From: Acidobacteriaceae bacterium
Lineage (GTDB): Bacteria > Acidobacteriota > Terriglobia > Terriglobales > Acidobacteriaceae
Assembly (NCBI GenBank): GCA_030037635.1
Contig: JASHQH010000038.1
Span: 16,386 to 80,385 of the forward strand
DNA length: 64,000 bases
Direction: 5' to 3'
The notes below the pieces were generated by a model. The model made no database searches. It saw only the letters and a program-made list of their open reading frames with translations, and was not told the origin of the DNA. This document shows positions 49,386 through 58,188 of this stretch, one piece after another (position 1 is the stretch's first letter; the number at the start of each line of letters is the position of its first letter). A program made the translations under genes and the position numbers.

Positions 49386-50630
49386 ATGCATTCACTTGCG
49401 AGGGTCACTCTTCAACCGATCGCCGTAGCCCTGGCCTCCATCGCCCTCACGGCCGGCGCGCAAACTCCCACGCCGGCGCCGACGCCGGATGCTTCAGCGT
49501 CTGCGGCCCCGGCAGCCACGCCGGCGGCGCAAACTCCGGCGGCGGCTGCGCCTGCTGCTCCCGCGGCCGCGCCCCTCAAGTTCCCGTGGAAAGTCGGCCC
49601 CATGGCCGTCACCGGCTTTGTCGACGGCTACTACAGCTACAACTACAACCAGCCCACCGAGTCGGCCAACGGCCAAATCAACGACCTGTACAACTTCAAC
49701 GACAAAACCGACACTGTTGATCTGAGCGCGGTCAAGCTCACGTTGAATCACGATCCGGCCCCGTTCGGCGCGCACTTTGACTTCTTTTACGGCCGCACCA
49801 ACGGGCTCGTCACCGCGGGACTGCAAGGCGATTACATTGAACAGGCGTATCTGAGCCTGAAGCCGCCCGCAGCCAAAGGGTTCGAAGCTGATTTTGGCCG
49901 ATTTGTCACGTCGGCCGGCGCCGAAGTGATTGAAGCCAAGGATAACTGGAACTACTCGCGCTCGCTGCTCTTTTCGTGGGCCATTCCCTACACGCACTTC
50001 GGCCTGCGCACTTCAATGCCCGTCTCGAAAACCGAAACCATCGGCGTGCAGGTGGTGAACGGCTGGAACGTGCTGACCAAAAATAACGGGTGGGCAACAG
50101 TCGGCCTCACCAGCGCGCTGGTAAAAACCAAGTACACCTGGGACCTGAATGTATACACCGGTCCCGAGAATGCTTTGCCCGGCCACGGCTATCGCAACCT
50201 GATTGATACCACGCTGCTGCTCACGCCCAACTCCAAGTTCAACGCCTACATCAACTACGACTGGGGCAGGAACCACGATGCGATCGTCGGCACCTATCCC
50301 TACCTGAGCGGCGATAACAACATCAACACCTGGCAGGGCATCGCCTTCGCCGCGCACCAGCAGATCAAGCCCTCCACCGCCATCGCCGGCCGGTATGAGT
50401 TCTTCAACGACCCCAACGGCTTTCAGACCGGCACTGCACAGCACCTGAACGAAGTCACCGGGACCTTCGAGTACAAGGTCCCCAAAATGCCGCAGGCCCT
50501 GGTGTCGCGCGCCGAATACCGCCATGACCAATCCGACGAGCCGTTTTTCCACAAGAACGCAACCGGGATGGTCGACGGGCAATCCACCGTGACGGTGGCG
50601 CTGATCTTGATCTTGCAGCCTCACCAATAG
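49386..50630 (+). CDS. Outer-membrane beta-barrel protein (porin-like)
   Basis: Signal plus Ala/Pro/Thr-rich spacer, FVDGYYSYNYNQP, VDLSAVKLTLNHDPAPFGAHFDFFYGRT, FGRFVTSAGAEVIEAKDNWNYSRSLLFSWAIPYTHFGLR. Confidence 0.85.
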   Translation: MHSLARVTLQPIAVALASIALTAGAQTPTPAPTPDASASAAPAATPAAQTPAAAAPAAPAAAPLKFPWKVGPMAVTGFVDGYYSYNYNQPTESANGQINDLYNFNDKTDTVDLSAVKLTLNHDPAPFGAHFDFFYGRTNGLVTAGLQGDYIEQAYLSLKPPAAKGFEADFGRFVTSAGAEVIEAKDNWNYSRSLLFSWAIPYTHFGLRTSMPVSKTETIGVQVVNGWNVLTKNNGWATVGLTSALVKTKYTWDLNVYTGPENALPGHGYRNLIDTTLLLTPNSKFNAYINYDWGRNHDAIVGTYPYLSGDNNINTWQGIAFAAHQQIKPSTAIAGRYEFFNDPNGFQTGTAQHLNEVTGTFEYKVPKMPQALVSRAEYRHDQSDEPFFHKNATGMVDGQSTVTVALILILQPHQ

Positions 50631-50799
50631 GGCTCTTGATTCTTTATTTCGCCTTCATGGGCTGACCGTTAACCTCACAACACCGGAATCCGGTTTGCGG
50701 TGAGCCCAAAGGGCGATGCGGTCGGAAAAACGCCCACAAACGGAATGCCCGGTCCGCCGGGAGAAGCCAAACGAAATTCAAATCTCAGGAGAATCTTTC

Positions 50800-52605
50800 A
50801 TGGCAGATCAGAAAGCACCTCAGATGCAGGCCACGCTCGGACTCACCGGGTTGACCAGCAACGCAATGGCGCTCATCGCTCCCGGCGCGTTCCTCTGGCT
50901 CACCTTCTATCTCCAGGCATCCACAGGCGTCGCCAACCAGCCTTCCACCGCTCCCGATATGTGGATCGGCATCTTCGCCGCTCTGCTGCTTTGCCTGGCA
51001 ACCGCGGTAGCCTACGCTGAGATCTCCAAGCTCTATCCCGGCACCGGCTCCAGCTACTACTACGCCGAGCAGGCAATGCTCTCCAAAGACAAGGCCTTCA
51101 AGTATGCCCGCATCGCCAAGTTCATCGTGGGCTGGGGTTCGCACCTCTACTACTGGGTGTATCCCGGCGTGATGGTCGCCGTCACCGGCATCTTTGTCGG
51201 ATACGTTGTCGGCTTCCTCTATCCCAGCTTCATCAACGGCTCCAACCCCGGGCCTGTCTTTACGAGCCTGGTCGCCATCGTCTTCTCGTTCTTCGTAGCC
51301 TGGATTGCCTCCAAGGGCGCCGGCGCTTCCACGGCGGTCAACCTGGCCATCAACATCGTGCAGATTTCGGCCTTGATCGTTTTCAGCGTTCTGGCGCTCG
51401 GCTATCGCTCCAGCCACCCCACCGGCGCACCCGCCTTTCAGTACGACGGCCAGACGCTGGCGACCTATACCTGCCAATTTGCCACGGCTAAAGACGGAAC
51501 CACCTCGCGCGACGCCAGCGGCAATCCAATTTGCGCGGTCGATAGCGCAGGCAAGCCCGTTCCCTACACCATCAGCTATCCCACCACCGACTCGAGCGGC
51601 AACTTCCTCACCCATCCCAACGCCGCCTCGGTTGTCAAAGTCCACAGGTTCAGCTGGATGTTCATCCAGGCCACGGTGGCCATTCTCATTCTGGTCGGTT
51701 TCGAATCGGTCACCTCGATGGGAGGCGAGGCCAAAAACCCCACCAAGCACATTCCCATCGCCGTCATTGCTTCGCTGCTGATTCAGGGGCTGTTCTGTTA
51801 CCTGTTTGAGTACTTCTGCGCCAATTACTTCCTCAACTCCGGCTACACCATGCAGAGCGCAGCCACTTCGGCTGCGCCCATCGGCGACATGATGATCATT
51901 GTCGGCGACGGCCTGCTTGGCCATGGCAATGGCAAGTACTTCATGCTGGTTGAAGCCTTCACCGTCTTCCTCGCGCTCATCGGAACCACGCTGAGCTGCA
52001 TGAATACCGGCGCCCGCGTCACCTACGCCATGGGCAAGGACGAAGAGGTTCCCGAGCACTTCGGCTTGTTGCACGCTGAGTCGCTCTCGCCACGGCGCGC
52101 CATCTGGACGCTTGCGGTCATCTCGGCCGTCATCGGCGTGGTGGCTCTTTCCATGGCTTTCGGCGACGCCAGCGCTCCCACCGACGCCTCCATCGCCGCG
52201 CTGCCCCACAACATCTTTTCCAGCTTCGGCTATTCCACGCACGACAAGATGGCGGGGCTACCCAACACCTTGCTCGCCATTACGCTCACCTCGAACTTCG
52301 GCACGTTCATCCTCTACGGGCTGAGTTGCCTGCTATGCATCATCGCCTACTCTGAGCGCCACGACAAACACCTGTTGAAGCATTACCTGATTCCCGGATT
52401 CGGCCTGCTTGCCAACCTGGTTTGTATGGCGTTTTATCTGGCCGGCCCGTTCTTCAACCTCGGCACCAAGATGGAGCCTTTGACCGCTTTAGGCATCTCA
52501 GGGGTATGGGGCCTCTACGGGGCTGTGTACTTCCTCCGCGCCTCCAAGGCCAAGGGCAAGGATGTTTTGCTTTCTGCCAAGCAGCACGTATCTTCATCGT
52601 CGTAA
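50800..52605 (+). CDS. APC-superfamily amino acid permease
   Basis: LGLTGLTSNAMALIAPGAFLWLTFYLQA, GSSYYYAEQAML, ILVGFESVTSMGGEAKNPTKHIPIAV, LSCMNTGARVTYAMGKDEEVPEHFG. Confidence 0.92.
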   Translation: MADQKAPQMQATLGLTGLTSNAMALIAPGAFLWLTFYLQASTGVANQPSTAPDMWIGIFAALLLCLATAVAYAEISKLYPGTGSSYYYAEQAMLSKDKAFKYARIAKFIVGWGSHLYYWVYPGVMVAVTGIFVGYVVGFLYPSFINGSNPGPVFTSLVAIVFSFFVAWIASKGAGASTAVNLAINIVQISALIVFSVLALGYRSSHPTGAPAFQYDGQTLATYTCQFATAKDGTTSRDASGNPICAVDSAGKPVPYTISYPTTDSSGNFLTHPNAASVVKVHRFSWMFIQATVAILILVGFESVTSMGGEAKNPTKHIPIAVIASLLIQGLFCYLFEYFCANYFLNSGYTMQSAATSAAPIGDMMIIVGDGLLGHGNGKYFMLVEAFTVFLALIGTTLSCMNTGARVTYAMGKDEEVPEHFGLLHAESLSPRRAIWTLAVISAVIGVVALSMAFGDASAPTDASIAALPHNIFSSFGYSTHDKMAGLPNTLLAITLTSNFGTFILYGLSCLLCIIAYSERHDKHLLKHYLIPGFGLLANLVCMAFYLAGPFFNLGTKMEPLTALGISGVWGLYGAVYFLRASKAKGKDVLLSAKQHVSSSS

Positions 52606-52625
52606 CCTGAATTAGGAAGCTTTTC

Positions 52626-52680
52626 CGGGTGGACCTTTTCTCCAGCCCTGCCATGAGAGGCTGGAGAGGGGGTCCACCCG
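52626..52680 (+). terminator. 22-bp strand-asymmetric RNA hairpin downstream of the APC permease
   Basis: cgggtggacc-tttt-ctccagcc / ggctggag-aggg-ggtccacccg. The central 4 bp pair only as G-U/A-U in + strand RNA. Confidence 0.75.
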
Positions 52681-52733
52681 ATCGCGGTTATACCTGATCG
52701 AACGGACCTCCTGAGCGGAGACGGCCGCAAAAG

Positions 52734-52800
52734 GGGCCCCCGGCGAGCGGTCTTTGCGCGCTGGGGTGTCGAGTCGAGCCAAGTCGAAGGATCTGCATTG
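52734..52800. repeat. Dispersed hairpin repeat copy with GTCGAAGGATCTGCA tail
   Basis: gggcccccggcgagcggtctttgcgcgctggggtgtcgagtcgagccaagtcgaaggatctgcattg, compare 15237-15300. Confidence 0.75.
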
Positions 52801-52880
52801 TGCCACCGCATCACCCAACGCACTTCGGACTCTTTACACAGCGCGCATTGAGCTAGCCACACCCCCATCCGGCGGAGCAC

Positions 52881-53684
52881 ATGTTAGACGTACAGTTCGG
52901 CGAGGCGAGCGACTTCGGCAAAGTCCGCACCAATAATGAAGACGCTGTGGGCTCTTTTGTCCCCGCCTCCCGCCAGCAGGCCCGCTCCCACGGTTTTCTT
53001 TTCGCCGTGGCCGACGGCGTGGGTGGTCTCGACCTGGGCGAAGTCGCATCGGCAACAGCCATCTCCGTGCTCACCGACGGATTCTCCAAGGCGCAACCCG
53101 GCGCCATGCTTATCGGCCTTTTGCCGCGCCTCATTCAGCAAGCCAATGCCGCGGTGCACGATTCCACGCTCGCCCCCGAGCACCAAGGGCGCAAAATGGC
53201 CACCACGCTCGTGGCCTGCGCCTTGCGCTATGACCAGGCCGTAATTTCGCACGTCGGCGATTCGCGCTGCTACCTGGTGCGCGAAGGGCAGGCCCGCCAA
53301 ATCACCCAGGACCACACCCTGGTCAACGAGCAGCGCAAACTGGGCCTCATCTCGGGCGGCCAGATCGCCGACTCCGATATGCGGCATGTGCTCATCCGCT
53401 CCCTGGGACCCGAGATGTTCGTTTCTCCCGATACGTCGGCCCTCACCATTCGCCCCGGCGACGTGCTCGTCCTGTCAACCGATGGCCTGCACGACGAGTT
53501 GAGTATGGCCGAGATCGCCGCCATTGCGTCGCAAAAGAAAGACGCAGCCCAAATTGCCCGTGAACTCGTGGCCCGCGCCGTGGAAATTGACGGCGCCGAC
53601 AACACCACCGCGCAGGTAATTCGCGTGCGCTCAGTGGAACAGGTAGGGATGTATCGCGGCCGCCCCTACCGCATGCCCGCGTAA
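52881..53684 (+). CDS. PP2C-family serine/threonine phosphatase
   Basis: GKVRTNNEDAVGSF, FAVADGVGGLDLGEVAS, VSHVGDSRCYLVREGQARQITQDHTLVNE, LVLSTDGLHDEL, DNTTAQVIRV. Confidence 0.95.
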   Translation: MLDVQFGEASDFGKVRTNNEDAVGSFVPASRQQARSHGFLFAVADGVGGLDLGEVASATAISVLTDGFSKAQPGAMLIGLLPRLIQQANAAVHDSTLAPEHQGRKMATTLVACALRYDQAVISHVGDSRCYLVREGQARQITQDHTLVNEQRKLGLISGGQIADSDMRHVLIRSLGPEMFVSPDTSALTIRPGDVLVLSTDGLHDELSMAEIAAIASQKKDAAQIARELVARAVEIDGADNTTAQVIRVRSVEQVGMYRGRPYRMPA

Positions 53685-53890
53685 ACACAGGGAGTAGCCA
53701 ATAGACAATGGGAAAGAGCGGCCATTCGTGGGCGCGATCCGTCTTCCCTGATTGTGCAATAATCGAAGTTTGTCCATGAGATTGTCCGCCAGCGGAGCGG
53801 AGACAAAGGTTTGTTTGCGCCTGTTCTGCTGCCCGTCCGCAAGCCGGAAGCGTGGCGCCGGCAGGCCCGGCGTGGCCAGCGAAGTTGAGC

Positions 53891-55141
53891 ATGTTATCGC
53901 CGCCCCAATCCGAGAAGGAAGCGAACGGGTCAAACCATGCCCCTCCGCCCTCTTCGGTCCGCGAGCAATTGAAGCGGCTGCTCGCACACCCCTTGTTCAC
54001 GCACAGCAAGCGCTACCCGGTACTGCTTGCCTACACGGTCGAGCAGACGCTGCTCGGCAATGCCAATGAATTGAAGGAACGCACCATTGGCATTGAGGCG
54101 TTTGGCCGCGAGCCCAGCTACGACGTAAACCTCGACCCCGTGGTGCGCACGACGGCCGCTGAAGTGCGCAAGCGGCTGATCCAGTACTACTACCGGCCCG
54201 AGCATGCTGGAGAACTGATCATTGAAATGCCGGTAGGCTCCTACGTGCCTGCGTTTCGCGAGCCGGCGGCCGGGACCAATCATGCAGGCGCAGGCGTTGC
54301 CGGGCCGGCGCCGGCGGCATTGCCCAATTCCTACATTGCGGGCGGCCAGCTCCCGTCTCTCGAAGAACCGGCTGCCGGAACGAATCTGCGCCGCTGGTTT
54401 TCCATTGCAGCCGCATTGGCGCTGGCGGTGCTGGCGGGGTTCGGCCTGGGACGGATCAAGGTTTCCAGCGAGCCGTCGAACCTTGAACGTTTTTGGGAGC
54501 CAATCACCTCTGCGTCCAGCAGGATCACATACTGCCTGGGCATGCCGGCAGACGCCACAGATCCGGCGCACCCCAATCTTTCGCAGGGCATGCCCGTCAA
54601 CGGTGGCTTGGATGTCTCGGATGTGATCACTCTTGCTAGGTCCATCGTTCCTCTGGCTGCGCGCCACGACGCATTTCGTGTCGTCTCCGCTTCCCAGACT
54701 CCTTTCGCCGAATTGCGTGAAAGCCCCATCGTGCTGATCGGTGCGTTCGACAACATCTGGACGATGCGCATCACTCAGGACCTGCCGTTCGGGTTCGAAA
54801 CCGACGGCGATATGCGCAAGCTGGTGGACCGCAAGAGCGCCCAGCCGCGATTCTGGACCCTCGAATGGCAGGTTCCGCATACCAAGCTGGCGAGGGACTA
54901 CGCCATCGTCGCCAGGATCCATGACAACGTGACGGGACAGCCGGTGATTATCGTTGCGGGAATCCTCGGCGAGGGGACCCAGGCGGCCAGCGAAGTGGTA
55001 TCGAACCCCGTTTATCTTGACGCCATGCTCGAAAAGGCGCCCAGGAATTGGGAGCAGCTCAATCTTGAAGCGGTGATCGAGACCAACGTCATCGACGGGA
55101 ACCCCGGACCTCCGAATATTCTTGCTGTCGAAACCTGGTAG
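53891..55141 (+). CDS. Membrane-anchored protein with winged-helix-like N-terminal domain (function unknown)
   Basis: TVEQTLLGNANELKERTIGIEAFGREPSYDVNLDPVVRTTAAEVRKRLIQYYYRPEHAGELIIEMPVGSYVPAFR, then one TM segment and a periplasmic domain. Confidence 0.75.
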   Translation: MLSPPQSEKEANGSNHAPPPSSVREQLKRLLAHPLFTHSKRYPVLLAYTVEQTLLGNANELKERTIGIEAFGREPSYDVNLDPVVRTTAAEVRKRLIQYYYRPEHAGELIIEMPVGSYVPAFREPAAGTNHAGAGVAGPAPAALPNSYIAGGQLPSLEEPAAGTNLRRWFSIAAALALAVLAGFGLGRIKVSSEPSNLERFWEPITSASSRITYCLGMPADATDPAHPNLSQGMPVNGGLDVSDVITLARSIVPLAARHDAFRVVSASQTPFAELRESPIVLIGAFDNIWTMRITQDLPFGFETDGDMRKLVDRKSAQPRFWTLEWQVPHTKLARDYAIVARIHDNVTGQPVIIVAGILGEGTQAASEVVSNPVYLDAMLEKAPRNWEQLNLEAVIETNVIDGNPGPPNILAVETW

Positions 55142-55358
55142 GCGCTCAGATCGGCAGGAAAAGACCGTATCATACATCCCTGCTCGAAGCCCGTTCGCAT
55201 GAGCTGATCTCTTTCATTGATCAGCCGTTATGTGATCCTGCCTCTGTTCGCTGCACGATGCAGCTTCCTGAGGAGCGACAAACCCGCCTATTCTCACTCC
55301 GGGCTGGAGTTTGAAGACGGGCCCGGCAGGGCTCGACACTCGGCCCAGGAGGAGATTC

Positions 55359-55715
55359 GTGAAACCCATTTGGGGAATTGCGCTTTTATCCTTGCTGATC
55401 GCAGGCTCACTTGCGCCGGCTGCGAGCAGGAATTCGCAGCGTTTTGTCCTTCCCAGCGAGGTTCGTGTCGGCAACCTTCAAATCGCCCAGGGGCAATACG
55501 AGGTCACCTGGACGGAGCCTTCGGGACCGCAAGTGCAGTTGACCCTCAAGGCCGACGGAAAACAGCCGATCACGATTCCTGCCCGTCTGATTGCAGAAAA
55601 ACACGCCGAATCCGGCGTTACCACTTTTAGCGAGAACGGGATCACCTATCTGCAGGACTTTCACACAACCAAGGAGACGTTCATTTTGCCGGGCACGCCC
55701 AGTGTTCCGAAATAG
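55359..55715 (+). CDS. Small secreted hypothetical protein
   Basis: GTG start with ggagga upstream; VKPIWGIALLSLLIAGSLAPAASRN signal peptide. Confidence 0.65.
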   Translation: MKPIWGIALLSLLIAGSLAPAASRNSQRFVLPSEVRVGNLQIAQGQYEVTWTEPSGPQVQLTLKADGKQPITIPARLIAEKHAESGVTTFSENGITYLQDFHTTKETFILPGTPSVPK

Positions 55716-55971
55716 GGGCGATTGCGGCGGCGCAGCTGCGCCGATCCAGAGTCGCGGATGGTGTGATTCATGCGCGTTTGCGCCCTTGGCTCATCGTCCG
55801 TCTCTCATTCCGCGGGGGCGACAGTTGCGATAATCGGTCTGTACATGTTGAAACTTCATCAAAAGTCGCCACTCGATCTTGCTGTCGCCGTTGCGCGCGG
55901 GGACCAGGCCGGCTGCGGTCCCGCCGAGTTGAAAAGCCGTGTTGGCCCACCGCACCGGCACCTGGAGACAT

Positions 55972-58188
55972 ATGCAAATGCGCACGCGTAATTCGCACCG
56001 TTTCCTTCCACTGATCGCCCTCACGGCGCTCCTTTCGGGAGCGTGCGCCCTCGTGGCGCAGGACACAGAGCGGCCCTGGATGAACCCCAAGCTCGCGCCG
56101 CAGGAACGGGCCGAGATGGTCCTCAAGCAACTGACGCTCGACGAGAAGCTGGCCCTGCTGCACGGAAACGGGATGGCACACGATTCGCATTGGAATATGC
56201 CTCTCACGCATCTTGCGAATGGAGGCGCCGGCTACGTCGAAGGCGTGGCGCGCCTCGGCATCCCGGGCCTCGTCATTTCCGATGCGGCTTACGGCGTGAG
56301 GGAAAGCGGAGTGAACGGGCGTTACTCGACCGCGATGCCCTCCAACCTGGGAGCGGCCTCGAGCTGGGATACGGACTCGGCCTGCGCCTTCGGCGCCGTA
56401 ATCGGCCAGGAGCTGAGGGCGCAGGGCTTCAATATGACGCTGGGCGGCGGAGTGGACCTGGTCCGCGAGCCCAGGAATGGGCGCACCTTCGAGTACACGG
56501 GCGAGGATCCGCTTCTGGCCGGCACCATGGACGGAAGCATGATGAAGTGCGAGCAGGCGCAACACGTGGTGGGCGACATTAAGCACTATGTGATGAACGA
56601 CCAGGAGACGGGACGCACATTTGTGAACGCCATCATCTCAAGAAAGGCCATGCAGGAGTCGGATCTGCTTGCCTTTCATATCGCCATCTCCCTCGCCAAT
56701 CCCGGCGCGGTCATGTGTTCCTATAACCGCGTCAACGGCGTTTACAGCTGCGAAAATCCATACACGCTGCACGATGTGCTGAAGACGGACTGGGGATTCA
56801 AGGGATTTGTGATCTCAGACTGGGGCGGGACGCATAGCACCGTCGCGGCATCTGCGGCCGGTCTCGATCAGGAACAGCCGGCAGACAGCTACTACGGCGC
56901 AAAGCTCAAAGAAGCCGTCGAGGCCGGGAAAGTTCCACTCGCCGAGATTGACGATCATGCCCGGCGCGTTCTCTATGCGGAGTTCGCGTCGGGAATCGTC
57001 GACGATCCGCCTCAAATGGACGTTGTGGATGTTCAGAAAGGCTTTGAAGTCGCCCAGCGTGTGGAGGAGGAGAGCATTGTTCTGCTGAAGAACGACCATG
57101 CCATCCTGCCCATCGATTCCTCAAAGGTTCACAGCATCGCGATCATCGGAGGGCATGCCGATGTGGGCATGATCTCCGGAGCAGGATCGGCGCAGGTCGA
57201 TCCGCCGGGCGGCAATGCCATCATGCCTCCGGGAAAGGGTGCGCCGCGTTGGGATGAACAGGCCTGGTTTCCGACCTCTCCGCTGAAGGCGTTGCGCGCA
57301 AAGCTGCCCAACACCAAGATCGAATTCGATCCGGGAACGGACCTGCAGTCGGCGGCCGCGCTGGCCAGAAATTCTGATCTTGCCATTGTCTTTGGGTACC
57401 AGTGGGAATCCGAGGGCATGGATCTGAAGAGCCTTTCACTCTCCGGTAATCAGAACGCTCTCATCGAGCAGGTGGCAGACGCCAATCCCGACACCATCGT
57501 CGTGCTCGAAAGCGGCTCGGCGGTGACGATGCCCTGGATCGATAAGGTCGCCGGCGTGGTTGAGGCGTGGTACGCGGGCAGTTCGGGACACAAGGCCTTG
57601 GCCGAGGTGCTCACTGGAGACGTGAATCCGTCGGGCAAACTCCCCATCACCTTCCCCAAAGACGAGAACGATCTGCCTCACGCGGCTATTCTGCCGGCGC
57701 CCACTCCAAGGCCGGAGCAGGCGATGAGGCATGCTCCTCCATCGAACTATGCCGTCAATTACAGCGAAGGCGCAGAGGTGGGCTACAAATGGTTTGAGGC
57801 CGAGCACAAGCAACCGCTGTTTCCGTTCGGCTTCGGGCTCTCCTACACCTCGTATGAGTATTCCGGCCTGAGCGTCGATTCCGCCGCGAAGACGGTGCGC
57901 TTCACGGTGAAAAATACGGGCGCGCGAGCGGGTGAAGAAATCGCGGAAGTCTACGCCCGGCTTCCGCAAGGCGCGGACGAGTCCTCGTATAAGCGGCTGG
58001 CCGGCTGGAAGCGGATTACGCTGGCGCCCGGCGAGACGCAGACCGTGACAGTGCCAATCGATTTGCGTGTTCTGCAGACGTTCGACGAAGCGCATAACAA
58101 CTGGAACCTGGCGCCTGGCAATTACCAGGTCTTCGTGGGAGGCTCATCGGATCAAACGCCCCTCACCGGGAGCCTTCAGATTCATTAA
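55972..58188 (+). CDS. Glycoside hydrolase family 3 beta-glucosidase
   Basis: MTLGGGVDLVREPRNGRTFEYTGEDPLLAG, KGFVISDWGGTHS, SIVLLKNDHAILPI, C-terminal fibronectin-III-like domain. Confidence 0.96.
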   Translation: MQMRTRNSHRFLPLIALTALLSGACALVAQDTERPWMNPKLAPQERAEMVLKQLTLDEKLALLHGNGMAHDSHWNMPLTHLANGGAGYVEGVARLGIPGLVISDAAYGVRESGVNGRYSTAMPSNLGAASSWDTDSACAFGAVIGQELRAQGFNMTLGGGVDLVREPRNGRTFEYTGEDPLLAGTMDGSMMKCEQAQHVVGDIKHYVMNDQETGRTFVNAIISRKAMQESDLLAFHIAISLANPGAVMCSYNRVNGVYSCENPYTLHDVLKTDWGFKGFVISDWGGTHSTVAASAAGLDQEQPADSYYGAKLKEAVEAGKVPLAEIDDHARRVLYAEFASGIVDDPPQMDVVDVQKGFEVAQRVEEESIVLLKNDHAILPIDSSKVHSIAIIGGHADVGMISGAGSAQVDPPGGNAIMPPGKGAPRWDEQAWFPTSPLKALRAKLPNTKIEFDPGTDLQSAAALARNSDLAIVFGYQWESEGMDLKSLSLSGNQNALIEQVADANPDTIVVLESGSAVTMPWIDKVAGVVEAWYAGSSGHKALAEVLTGDVNPSGKLPITFPKDENDLPHAAILPAPTPRPEQAMRHAPPSNYAVNYSEGAEVGYKWFEAEHKQPLFPFGFGLSYTSYEYSGLSVDSAAKTVRFTVKNTGARAGEEIAEVYARLPQGADESSYKRLAGWKRITLAPGETQTVTVPIDLRVLQTFDEAHNNWNLAPGNYQVFVGGSSDQTPLTGSLQIH

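Noticed and set aside
50785-52242. 485-aa minus-strand ORF
   Set aside because: Antisense to the APC permease, which has convincing family motifs.
53930-55177. 415-aa minus-strand ORF
   Set aside because: Antisense to the winged-helix-like membrane protein gene; no recognisable domain.
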